This document shows, one piece after another, positions 54,081-64,000 of a stretch of DNA of 64,000 nucleotides. The translations under genes and the position numbers were made by a program. Under the pieces are notes generated by a model. It saw only the letters and a list, made by a program, of their open reading frames with translations. It did not search any database and was not told the DNA's origin. Origin of the DNA: Nematostella vectensis (lineage: Eukaryota > Cnidaria > Anthozoa > Actiniaria > Edwardsiidae); the NCBI RefSeq assembly GCF_932526225.1, contig NC_064041.1, positions 2,428,699 through 2,492,698 of the forward strand, written 5' to 3'. Numbering within the stretch: the first letter of the stretch is position 1; each line of letters begins with the position of its first letter.

Positions 54081-54902
54081 ATATCTGTATTTCTAGACCC
54101 CCCTCTCGGCCCGTCATTTTTCGACGTCTCCTTTTTCCACCACCCCCCTCTCCCTGCTAGAAAATAAACGGTCCCTAAGGTTCTATTAATTGGAAACGTT
54201 AATTGGAACTATTTTTAATTTTATTAATTAGGTTTTGAGGAGTAAAACATTTTTATCATTAGTATCCTCAGTAGCCTTTTATCAGGAAAAAATCAGTTTT
54301 GTCTTAAATGTGTTTGTGAATCCTATTCACAAGAGAAACCCCAAACGAGCCGCCAGCTTGGGGGCATGATGCTAGGGCAGGATGTATTCAATAATACGGC
54401 TAAGTAAAAAGTAACACAACTTGAGTAACAAAAAGATAAATAATAGTAAAAAATGAAAACTTGTCTAAAAAACTGAAACAGGCTAATTATAATAACTAAA
54501 GAAGTCAGAAACTTTTAAATCAAGTTGTGGTTAGTGGTTTATTTTATTCACGTTTTGACAAAGAGGCTGGTACAAAGCACTGACTATCATTGCCCCCCTA
54601 GCAAATGGACCCTTGCTAAAAGCAAGATTTCTAGATATAAAGGGTTTTCTAGTACATAAGGCATTGCATTAATGCATCTAAAGCAAAAAGTAACCCAACT
54701 TCAGTAACAAAAAGATAGTTTTACAAATAAAAACTTTTGAAAAAAACTGAAGCAGACTAATAATGATAAAAAAAGGAGGGGGGAATGGGGTGGAAGAGTG
54801 TTCTTTTTGTTAAGTGTGGAGTATAAATCATTTTTAGCTACCAAACTGAATCGCTGAGTAAAGAAAAATGCACGTTATTGGTTAGTGGGCGTTGATGAGT
54901 AA

Positions 54903-57900
54903 TCACTCCAACACAAATTGCATTAACAAACTTCTTATCATCCCTCCTTGTTGGTTCGTGATCCCAGCATTGATTTGCTCGTTGCTGGATACAGTCTCCC
55001 ATGAAATAGTAGTTGAAGCTTTATCGTAAGTGGGATCGTTCCATCCGTAATTGTTTTCGGCGTAACAATTGGTTTGCCCTTCGACGGTCATATCTCCTGC
55101 AGTAACCAATACCTGAAGAAAATCGAAAGTTGGTTAAGTGCGTATGATGAAATAGTTTTATCAAATACTGATAAAGCAATGTTAGTTACATTGTGATACA
55201 ATGATATATCTTTTTATTTTGCATCTTTATTATCATTTTCATCCTGTTAAATGATTTTTTATGTAGCTATTTCAATAGCTTTCATGTCATAACTGGTAAG
55301 TCCCGTTAATTTGAAATAGGAATATTGTTTCAATACAGTACTTGAAATCACTTTTTCGAGACATTTCGAGTACATGCGCGGCATTAAAATCGAGAACCTT
55401 AGAGAAGTCATTATTTAATGGGGTGTTTGTGGGCGTGGGGTTGCTAGGTTTCTTTCCTTTTTAGAATCCAAAATTTTAAGACCCTGTCCCTGGCTTTTTG
55501 TACTATAATTAAAGCCCTTCCCCCCAAGTATAATTACGCTTATAACTTGCAGAAGTGCTTTTTGTCACTTTATAAACCTAGGTCGCATGATAGTAATATC
55601 GTCATATATACTGTCGTGTGTCTCGAATCCAGAACATCTAGAGGCGATAATAAAAACAGAATCGTAATATAAAAACTGATTTGCAATCAACCTTTCTCTC
55701 AAGTGGGAGAGTAAAAACTGGGAGCAAAACTATGAGAAATCTTGCAGTCCCACCCAAGGAACTAGGGGAGTTGAAAGTTCATGCACTCCAGTTACAACAG
55801 CGCGCAAACAATACATTTCAAGCCTACAGATTCTTGAGTTTTTTTGGGAAAAAAAACAAGACTCCAAAGGGCGTGCGGGAGGATTACGCCATCTTTGAAA
55901 AAAGGATATCTGAGCCCCATAGTTATAGAAAAGTGGTATAGCTATACGATAAAGTTCCCGTGCTCACGATGGGATTACTGTGGATTTTTCCCGTTGTCCG
56001 TGCCTCGCTCTCTGATTGGCCGAAAATTAGATGGCGCCAAAGAGAGGGGACGCGCGTAAAGTCATGTGAGTCTTCACTTGTGATCTCTTATGGATGCACG
56101 TACAGTGATATGTGAGTCTTCCCCTGTTATCTGTCACGCAGGAATAAGTCACACATGTAGTGGAGTGATATTTAGCTGTCAGCTTATTGAAGTCCACGGG
56201 ACAACTAAAAGCATTTTGTTTAGCTAACCTATCGCGTTTGACAGGAAAATCTAAAACGATCGCATAAAAATTTCTTAGCCAAGCAGCTTATATTTTTAGC
56301 AGATTGACCTTTTGCTCGGGAAACTTATGGGCGTACCGCGTCCCTTTTAAAGTGGTACTGAAGAACAGAGTTTTGAGCATTTGTTTTAGTCCTGTATCCG
56401 TTAACTACATAAAGAAAGTTAAGTCTGAGTTCACACAAAGGTTTACTTTAAGTAAGCTTCAGACCTAGCCGTCGGTAGAAATAGGATTTAGTACATTTAA
56501 AGAGTTTGAGTGCAAAAATGATTGGAATCTTGTCAATCATTATATTCATGTGTGTATCTTGCCATGCGCACTAGCAGTGTGACAAGTTAGTGTGTGACAA
56601 CCGTAGTCAGTAGCAACATGTAAACATTACGTAATTTACGGTAGCCCAAGGGTAACCGACTGGCACACCCACATAGGAAGGTCGTCCCTCGGACACCCAT
56701 TGGTTAAACCCTTATCCAAACAGTGCTAAAAGCCCTTTGGGATGTCAGTGTCAGTTATCCTAAAGGACATGCCGTCTTAGTAGCATATAAATATAGGTGC
56801 GTACCGAAGCCCCAACACACCAAAAACTCACTTAACAACTTGAAGAGACACCTGTAAGACAATACTTGTAGACACCAGATGTTGTAAAGACTTTGTAACA
56901 GCGAACAAGTAAAAACCGGTACCTCCCCCAGCCAAGCGGATCATAGTCGTTTTCTCACAAGTGGTCAGAGAGAGTCATAGCAGCTTGTAACATGTGGTTA
57001 GAGAACCCAAAAGTATAGCTGTTACATATCTCTTATTGTCGGATGTACCTTGTATGTACAGTGATAGCGGAGCAACTGCTGAGCCCCAAAGTCATAGAAA
57101 AGTGGTATAACTATACGAAAAAGTCCCCGTGGTCACGATAGGATACCTGTGCTTTTCATGTGTCTGGGGCTCGTTTCTCGAAACACCCGAGAATTCTCGG
57201 GCCCGAAAACGTTTTATTCCTTGAATTTAAAAGGCTAGCTAATTCCTATAAAATTAATGGTAACTAAATGTGTTGAAATATCGTCAAACATCGTATTTTA
57301 CCACAAAGATGCATGTGTTTACATATTTTATCGCTTAGTTAAATATTCAACATATATTGGGGATTCATTTTTGTTTTTTTTATCAAGAAATTGCTGACAA
57401 AGTATCTTAATTCCCGTGGTTTGTATAAGAATCTTCCGATACTTCCGGTGGATTTTGGTACGATGGGTCAGACTCGACCCATTCTTCCTCGGTGATTCCT
57501 TAAACTCTGAACTGGCTTATACATTTTCGCAAAGTTGTTTACATGTATTTTAGGCGCACGGTGACAGCGAAATGTCAAGTCATTTGACAGAAATAATGAT
57601 TGAATTTCAAAAAAATTGATTTGTCGACAAAAAAGAAGCCTCATTGACTGGTAGGGAATCCCATAAATTGCTGTTAGCCGTGATTGGCTCACTCCTAATC
57701 GGGCAGTGGAATGGTTTTCTCAGTGATGTAAACTCTCTACAGCAACTCGAAACAACTTGAAAATGAAGCGATTTAATGGGCAAAAAGCACCAAATAAACT
57801 GAAACAATTCATAACAAACAAAATTGAGCGTGAATTTTTTGAATTTTTTGTTATGTGATAAGATCATAGATGAATTTTCTACTAGGTACAAGCTGAAACC

Positions 57901-59272
57901 CAAAGAAAAACAAATAAGTAAAAAAATAGTTAGTTGTCATGCTAGGCTTCCTGTGCTAACAATTTCTAGCGTTCTTTTATCAAAGAAAAGATGTTCACAT
58001 AGGGTTTTTGTTCTAATGTTCTATTTTCTCTTTTCCAGAAAACACTTCACTTAAGAGCTGATGGCAATAACATCATATATTATGGCAGCATAGATAGAGC
58101 TATGACAAGAACAGGCCACTCTAACTTTTACATTTTGCAAACGAAGTTTCGTTTCAGAAAATTCCTCAATTTTCTAAACTTAGCAAATGTATTTGTAACA
58201 ATTTTGCTACATGAAAACTGTAACGGTGGTTACTTTTAATCAATAAATACCATTTTAATAGCCAAGTTCCACCTGCTTTGTACTGTTTGTACATTTTTTA
58301 GATCAATGAAATTATTTCTCGTTTTATATATCAAAACAGAGAATCATAACAGTCTGTTGTTGTTGTTGACATAAAAACTTCTATGGGATTTTTTTCTGAA
58401 AAATATCCAAGACCCATCCGACTTGAAACTCAATCGAACTTTGGGGCTCCGCCTCTAGGTGTCGCGGAATTAGACATCACAGTGTTGGGGACCTTAAGTA
58501 AGCGGGACCAAAAGCTGCTCAGATTAAAGATACGCTTTTTGCTAATAATGCACCTCCGTTGGTTTTGCTCACTGGGTGGCAAGACTCACGCGACTCTAGT
58601 TAAAATTACAGCATTCATGATGATTCAAATTCCCGAGCATGATAAAATGTAATAACCTATCAAACTGTGGATCTGACGATGGACACATTCACGTCCTTAC
58701 TGGGACTCTTTATGATGTTAGGAGCCATACATGTAGATATTGGTAAATTACATTTTTTATTGTGCATGTCTATCAATATGTTGTCTTATGTTGTTTTAGA
58801 AAACCAAAGCATTTGAAATTCATGGTTGAGAAGTTTAGAAACTGTATGTAGAAATATACAAAACCTCTCCGCTTGTATTAGACTCTAAGGAAGGCATGGG
58901 TGTTTAAAAAAATGACCGTCCCCGAAAACATAGTTTGCTGTTTTTTTTTCAATGACCCTCATACCTCGGCTATGTACGTCACGCCTGCCAATAATTTGAA
59001 TGGCGAGAAGAAGGCTGGACAAGCTAAGTATGTTGTACTTGAGGTCATCGTAAAATATCCAGATACTTTTCTTAGCACTTGAGTTTCATCGGCGACTCGT
59101 AATCGCATGTCGATGGTTTGTCTTATCTGGCTCATTCCTATCTTGAATGTTTGAGGACAGATAGCGAAGAGCATCATGTCTTGATCGGTCCTGAAGGCGA
59201 TTTTCTCCCATTTTTCCGGCTTGTAGGTGAATTTACCAGAGAAAGATGTACACCGTTGTGTCAGAAAAGTAC
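54903..59272 (-). CDS. C-terminal two exons of a protein with a PHR-like beta-sandwich (5' part not found)
   Basis: Exon 59272-58965 and terminal exon 55112-54903 (TGA at 54903-54905) join in phase 0 with good acceptors (TTTTCCTAG|GT, TTCTTCAG|GT) and donor GAG|GTATGA. The joined 172 residues include KPEKWEKIAFRTDQDMMLFA, FFSPFKLLAGVTYIAEVLVT, QTNCYAENNYGWNDPTYDK and end GMIRSLLMQFVLE. The order (F-RT-Q-I--F, a P-L--G--Y strand, then a G-I--L-F end) resembles the PHR domain found in BTBD1/2/3/6 and MYCBP2, but lacks clear hallmark loops, so the family is tentative. Upstream exons should lie beyond 59.3 kb, possibly past the Crypton remnant or outside the window. The 3.85-kb intron carries the repeats at 55.9-57.2 kb. 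Confidence 0.6.
55908..57155 (+). repeat. Direct repeats about 1.17 kb apart with promoter-like interior
   Basis: GAGCCCCATAGTTATAGAAA...GTGGTATAGCTATACGA and GAGCCCCAAAGTCATAGAAA...GTGGTATAACTATACGA (about 75 bp each, roughly 85% alike) bracket this interval. Inside, a TATAAATATA box (about 56788) and a compact non-coding segment resemble a solo LTR (candidate ends TGTGACAACC near 56596 and TGTTACA near 57020). This is suggestive only. Confidence 0.4.
57156..58678. other. Intron of the PHR-like gene: nothing recognised
   Basis: AT-rich sequence with short open frames. None has homology I can name. Confidence 0.35.
58679..58740 (+). other. Weak candidate signal-peptide exon
   Basis: ATG GAC ACA starts MDTFTSLLGLFMMLGAIHVD and ends at a donor-like ATTG|GTAAAT. 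The peptide looks like a secretion signal, but no downstream exon is seen on this strand. Confidence 0.2.
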
Positions 59273-60638
59273 CTAGGAAAAGAGAAAATGTATTCTTAGA
59301 GTCGGTGCGTCATTTATTGGTCCTTGTTGTGCGCTTTTGTGTTTGTAGGTTATTTTTGTATTTGTACTATGTGTCAAAGCTAATAAAAGTCAATAAAGCT
59401 AATAAAAGTCAATAATAAAGAATTAATTATTATTCGCCGAAGGCCAAGTGAATGGCGGTGACTATTGGCCGTTTCTACCGGGCTTTGCAAATGAATGTAG
59501 GCGTGTAGGGTCTAGGACGAGCTCTTTGCGACGTCATCCGTTTACACTGTCAATTTTGGCACGAGCTGCGACTTTTATCGTGTCTTTCGTACGCGATTCA
59601 GTGAAATTGACGCAAATGCGAAACGACGCAATGTTGAACCTATTTTTTTCGAAAAATTAGATAATTCTCTAGTTTTGAGCCTTATACAAAAAGTTTCAAC
59701 AATTTGCTCAACAGTCCCAGATAAAGCAACCAGATATAGAATAAAGATTTTCAACGGTCAGAAAACAACAGAAAACGCCGATAAATTAATTAATATGTTA
59801 AAGTTTTTTCAACATTCATCGGGAAAATCCCCGAGAGATATAACGTTTTTATCGTGCTTGTTTACAACAAGTTTACATTTTACAGAATGTAAGTCAAACA
59901 GAGTTAAGTTATCCAATAAAAGAAATAAAAGAATTTCATAGCTTTTACACCAGGTTGGTTCAGGGTCAGCAGAGCACATACACACTGGAGACATTTATAT
60001 ATATATATATTCAAAAACTCTAATCGCTTACTCAACAACCCTTCAATGGAGCTCAAAGTTAACCCGAATGTTTCTCAATATGTTAATTTTATTCTACGAA
60101 AACGGCGAAAAAATTAATCGGCGAAAATTTATTTGGCGCCCAAAAAAGCAAAAAAAAAAAAAATTAATTTTCTTCATTTTAAAAGTATCATCTAGTCCCC
60201 TTACGATCAAAAAAACCGATTGCCTTCATTTTTGGTATGCTATTAGAAATAAGAGGTAGCTAAATAACAAAGGGGAAAAAATCCTTGCCCACGTTTTTTC
60301 GCTTTTTTTTAAGGAAAATGCTTTTCTTTTCGCTACTTATTTCCGCTTTTTTAATGGAAGTGCGTAAGGGACATGCGCAGTGTACTTGCAGTGTCTCAGC
60401 TTTATTGCGTAAATTTTACAAGATCTCCTGACTATTAGACTACAAAAAACCTGAATCAAATGGATAAGCGGAGATGCAGAAAGAAAGAGCTCCTGACCAG
60501 CTCCTAGTAGAGTTTTGAAAATGTCTCTTGGATTCCACAAAACACGTGCCAACTCGAGGCCAAAGACAATGATTTTCAGTCCTCGTCGTCGCTTCCAATG
60601 ACATATCGGCGAATGCATCGGCGACGTTTCTCAGGTTT
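59273..60638. other. Gene-free stretch
   Basis: AT-rich sequence with an (AT)n run at 59997-60009 and several frames of 60-90 codons without recognisable content. Confidence 0.35.
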
Positions 60639-61992
60639 CTAAAATCTAACAGGGCCGTTGAAAATCTGGAAAATGCAGCCAAATACGCTATGAACACCGG
60701 AAAAGAATGCCGAGACATCGGCGGCACTTGAGGATGTGGCCGTGTTTTGTTGAAAATACCCAGCTGTATTTGGAGTGAGATGACGATAAACACTGTCTGG
60801 ATGGACTTCTTCTAGTCTCGTAACAGGTACAATTTTTCTCTCCTGGGCACAACTAAGGGTTCGGGACATTTTCCGCTGGTGTTTTTCGCCGGCAGTCTTG
60901 TACGTACTGAGGCTTTCGGTTGACTCGTGATCGCTGAGTTGAGCGACGAAATTCTCAGTAATATTGGCGTCAAGAAGTCTCGAAATACTTGTTTTCCGAA
61001 CAGAGTGATTCTTAGCCCCGACACCTTGCTGCAAGGGTATCAGGTGGTTTCGCCGACAAACCAGTTCGCCGACAACAGTGGTTGTTTCGCCGACACGCTT
61101 TTATCGTCAAAATAGATGTTACTTTCTACAGTGTGTCAACTGCAAGCCAGCATTTTCCGCTGCGTAAGAGAGGAACTTCCCAATCAATCTCTTCCTGAAG
61201 GGGACTTCTTGTACCAAGTTGGTCGCTTTCGTTTCGCTTTTGCTTTATGGCTCGGACAAATGGAGTTTTATTGGCATTCTTCTCCTTAGGGCGTTGAGCT
61301 TTGAACGCTTTGTAATAGGAGATTGGACATTTATCACCTCCTGTGGCATAAATCTTGGGTTGGAATGCCGTTTGGTGGCCGTGTTCTTTACCGGTCCTGG
61401 TCTTTGTGCCGCGTTCGCCGATCCAAACTAGCATTTCTTCCGCGCTCGTCCCGGTTTGGAGCTCGACGTCACCCCAACGCAACTTTAGCCACTCATTCCT
61501 TGCTCTGAAGCCGAAATGGAGGGAAATAAACCACCACATGGTTCTCTGGGGGATTTCTTGACCATGGAACCCGAACTGGCCACTTGCAAAAAGAGCGTCT
61601 TCTTCGGATTCTGTGAGGGACCTGATGGCTTGCGGCTCGTTGCTTTTTCCATCTTTCACAAGCGACTTTCGGCGAGCAGCTAGGAGATTTCTAGACTTCA
61701 TGAATTGCTTGTCCTTCAAGATATTCCATTTATATCTCTTCTCATCTAAGAATAACTGGAAACTTCGCTGATAACTGCTCAACATGCTTGGCCCGTAGTT
61801 CCTGCCTTCGTTTGAGCTTGGAAAGCAAGTAATGCTTGCATTCTTGATTAAAAGCAAGTAATGCTTGCATTCTTGATTGCCAGATAATTCTACAGGATGT
61901 TCAGGTCGTACATTTTTGCTACTGTATTTTTGGCTTGTTCGGGTAAAAATGCGTCAATTTCCTCTTGACTGTGTGAAATCTTGCTCACTCAT
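60639..61992 (-). pseudogene. Decayed Crypton-type tyrosine recombinase
   Basis: The minus-strand start (MSEQDFTQS at 61992) is followed by a frameshift, EEIDAFLPEQAKNTVAKMYD and a stop. A long frame (61857-61126) then carries RSLTESEEDALFASGQFGFH, LHFGFRARNEWLKLRWGDVE (catalytic Arg I) and YATGGDKCPISYYKAF. After about 90 bp of unrelated sequence the frame resumes with KNHSVRKTSISRLLDANITE (catalytic H-x-x-R), FVAQLSDHESTESLSTY (H and nucleophile Tyr) and a tail ending FSGVHSVFGCIFQIF, as in Cryptons and the host DUF3504 proteins derived from them. The segment linking the two catalytic halves is lost, so it is inactive. TGCAAGCATTACTTGCTT is duplicated near its 5' end. Confidence 0.85.
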
Positions 61993-62385
61993 AACTGTCG
62001 TTGTTTCGTCGTTTCCGCCTTCTTCTCATTTTCTACCGTCCGATACTGACTATTAATATCAGACCGCGCGTTCTATCGCAGCCATATAATAATAGCCTTT
62101 ATTATATACATACTGAGAAATACTCACTGAAAACATATTCAGTCAATTTTCGTTCGTTCACAGGTCTAAGTAAATCAGAGGCGCGAACGATGTTTTTTTT
62201 TTTTTTTACCGTGAAGAAAAGCCGTTCGCGGTTCTGATTGGACGAGCTATATTTTTTCACTGCACTTGAATGGCTTCAAACCCAACGAGGGGAGACGGGT
62301 AGCTTTGCATGTCACTTTTGTTATTGAAATCCATTGAGCGAGAGAATGAAATTTTACCGTGAAAATTGAATACAAAGTGTTCAAA

Positions 62386-62479
62386 ATGGAAGACAATAGA
62401 TTTGCTACTCTCAATGACAATGTAAAAGATTATGTAGAAAGTCTTGAAGACAAGAATACAAAGGGAAAAACCGAGCGAG
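62386..62479 (+). CDS. Candidate first exon with Crypton/DUF3504-like N-terminus
   Basis: ATG opens MEDNRFATLNDNVKDYVESL then EDKNTKGKTER and ends at GAG|GTAAGG, a consensus donor. The RF--L------ES-D-KNTK pattern is typical of the start of DUF3504/Crypton-derived proteins. The next exon is not found before the window ends, so this is either the start of a rightward gene or another element copy, opposite in strand to the remnant at 60.6-62.0 kb. Confidence 0.4.
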
Positions 62480-62693
62480 GTAAGGCTGTTAAGGGTGTTG
62501 GGACATTTCTCGTTACCTGGCAATTCGGTTGTTAGGCGCGCGCGCGATCATCCGGGAACTTTTTGGAGGGAAAATCGAATGGCGAGAGAACAATTTACTG
62601 GTAAAAATCATTGGGACATTGTCGGAATTTGTCCAAATTTCCAAAACAATAACCATGCAAGAACACAAAACCCGTAAAATAATATTTACAACC

Positions 62694-62776
62694 CCCCCCT
62701 TTTAACCCCCCTCTTCAATGTTGCGTCAAGTGTTTTGGCGTTGGCATCATCCAACATTGAAGGGGGGGGGGGTAAA
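62694..62776. repeat. Small hairpin element with poly(C)/poly(G) tips
   Basis: TTTTAACCCCCCTCTTCAATGTTG faces CAACATTGAAGGGGGGGGGG-TAAA; the arms pair across about 30 bp. It resembles a miniature foldback whose ends are homopolymer G/C. Confidence 0.7.
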
Positions 62777-64000
62777 TGGCGCACTCAAGCAGCACTCAAG
62801 GCCTTAAACCTTGGACGTTAAAACTCTTTTCGTGAAGTCCATAAACGCTAAGCTTATAGTCAATAGAATGAACTTTATTATAAAACAGTCCTGATTTGCG
62901 TTATTTTGACATTATAGGCTCTATAGGAGCTTTCAAAACAAAAATAGATTATGCGCGCACGCTTTTTAATCGCACCGGAACCCTGTGTCCTAATGCAATG
63001 TGACCACGATTGTAGCTTCGAAAACAAACGCCGAAACTGGCGAGAAAAACGTAGTAAAACAGCAAATACTGTAAAAGAAAAATAGGCGAGCATGATTTTT
63101 CACCTAAGGCACCTATAACGGACCTGGAGTGCTGATTTGAGCAAGAAAGAGTTGTTTTAATGCATATTTCACTGTTAAAAAGCGAGAGAATAGTCGATAT
63201 TTTGATAACAAAATTCTTTCACAACATTAGCTTTTGTAACCAGGCTTTATCGCAATACTCAATTGCGCATGCGTAGATAATTCTACCGGTTTGCGTTTCC
63301 AACTCTATAATCTTTGAGAAAAGTGGACTGATCGCGATTTTTTAGGCAAAGAATATTCACCTAGTTGCTGTCTACGAAACTACGTATCGATTTTCCGATA
63401 TTTCAAAAATTAAAAAAAAATATTTATTTTTCTGTTGTGACGTCTTGTGATAACGTCATCGCCTGATGCCGTCATCAAAATTTAGAGATTAATAAACAAT
63501 GATGCCATGCCTAAATTCATTCCATTTCACAAATGTTTGGCGGATTTATAACGTCTTGAAGTTTTCCTAGCAACGGCCCTCAGAGAAATGTCCAAAGCCT
63601 ATGGTACTATCTTTTGAGTCCGTTGCTAGGGAAATTAGTTTGTTTTATAAAAGCTTCTGCTTTTTGTCAAATCTCTTGGAACTTTCAACATAAGTGTTTT
63701 AGACATAAATGACACAAGTGATGACGTCATCTGACCCCTCCCATGGTCATGTGACTTAGTTATGTGACTCAGAACAGAAAAACGTGTAAGAGAAGCTAAC
63801 TGTTCAAATCTAACATAATTTTGTTTTCAGAAATATTTTAACATCACTATTTTCTAAAACTTCACGCATCGGATTTGCGAAATTTTGATACCGCGAGAAA
63901 TGGCGAACATTTATGTTCTTTGAAAACCACATATTTGGTAAAAACTTTTTCATTTCTTTAAAAATCAAAAATCCCATTCGCCAAGTTGTTAGGGATGGTA
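62777..64000. other. Gene-free right end of window
   Basis: AT-rich sequence. CRE-like TGACGTC (about 63439) and TGACGTCAT (about 63722) words occur in the right half. No exon is recognised. Confidence 0.35.

Overview
This looks like intron-rich, AT-rich animal genomic DNA. Introns are GT-AG and phase-consistent, several genes have clear human counterparts, and DNA-transposon remnants, minisatellites and poly(G)/poly(C) runs are frequent. A cnidarian, probably an anthozoan such as a sea anemone, fits best: a SYCE2-type meiotic gene, secreted LamG/D8C/PAN proteins and Crypton fragments occur together. That taxonomic call is inference, not proof. There are no bacterial-type operons, ribosome binding sites or CRISPR arrays.

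Layout. (1) 1.6-4.26 kb is a long-terminal-inverted-repeat element. (2) 4.8-7.15 kb, minus strand: 5' exons of a SYCE2 homologue (synaptonemal complex central element). (3) 8.07-8.25 kb, plus strand: a SMIM30-type single-pass micropeptide, divergent from SYCE2 across about 0.9 kb. (4) 10.93-51.44 kb, plus strand: a complete anaphase-promoting complex subunit 2 gene (ANAPC2). I resolve 21 exons encoding 767 residues, with every exon phase matching the next. Two minus-strand genes lie inside its introns. Intron 12 holds a secreted protein with a LamG-like/ConA-like domain, a D8C (uromodulin/GP2/OIT3-type) domain and a PAN/apple-like domain (22.8-30.0 kb), plus a 2.7-kb long-TIR element. Intron 15 holds a complete four-exon TRIM-NHL protein (36.9-40.5 kb, 728 residues). 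(5) Introns 16 and 18 carry large 19-bp and 50-bp minisatellites. (6) 54.9-59.3 kb, minus strand: the last two exons of a protein with a possible PHR-like beta-sandwich. (7) 60.6-62.0 kb, minus strand: a decayed Crypton tyrosine recombinase. At 62.4 kb, plus strand, is a candidate first exon with a Crypton-like N-terminus.

The most unusual signal is a repeated pattern around exon borders. In all three genes of the ANAPC2 locus, short tandem repeats have been made from the exon-intron junctions themselves and carry copies of genuine splice sites. The clearest cases are ANAPC2 exon 14 (acceptor copies on one side, six donor-bearing copies on the other) and the second LamG exon (seven 31-bp acceptor copies upstream of the acceptor in use, with the site three units up still in frame). 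Weaker or partial cases are at ANAPC2 exons 7, 11, 18 and 21, the last exon of the LamG gene, and the exon 1 donor of the TRIM-NHL gene. ANAPC2 and TRIM-NHL are both ubiquitin-ligase components, but nothing in the sequence shows that their nesting is functional.
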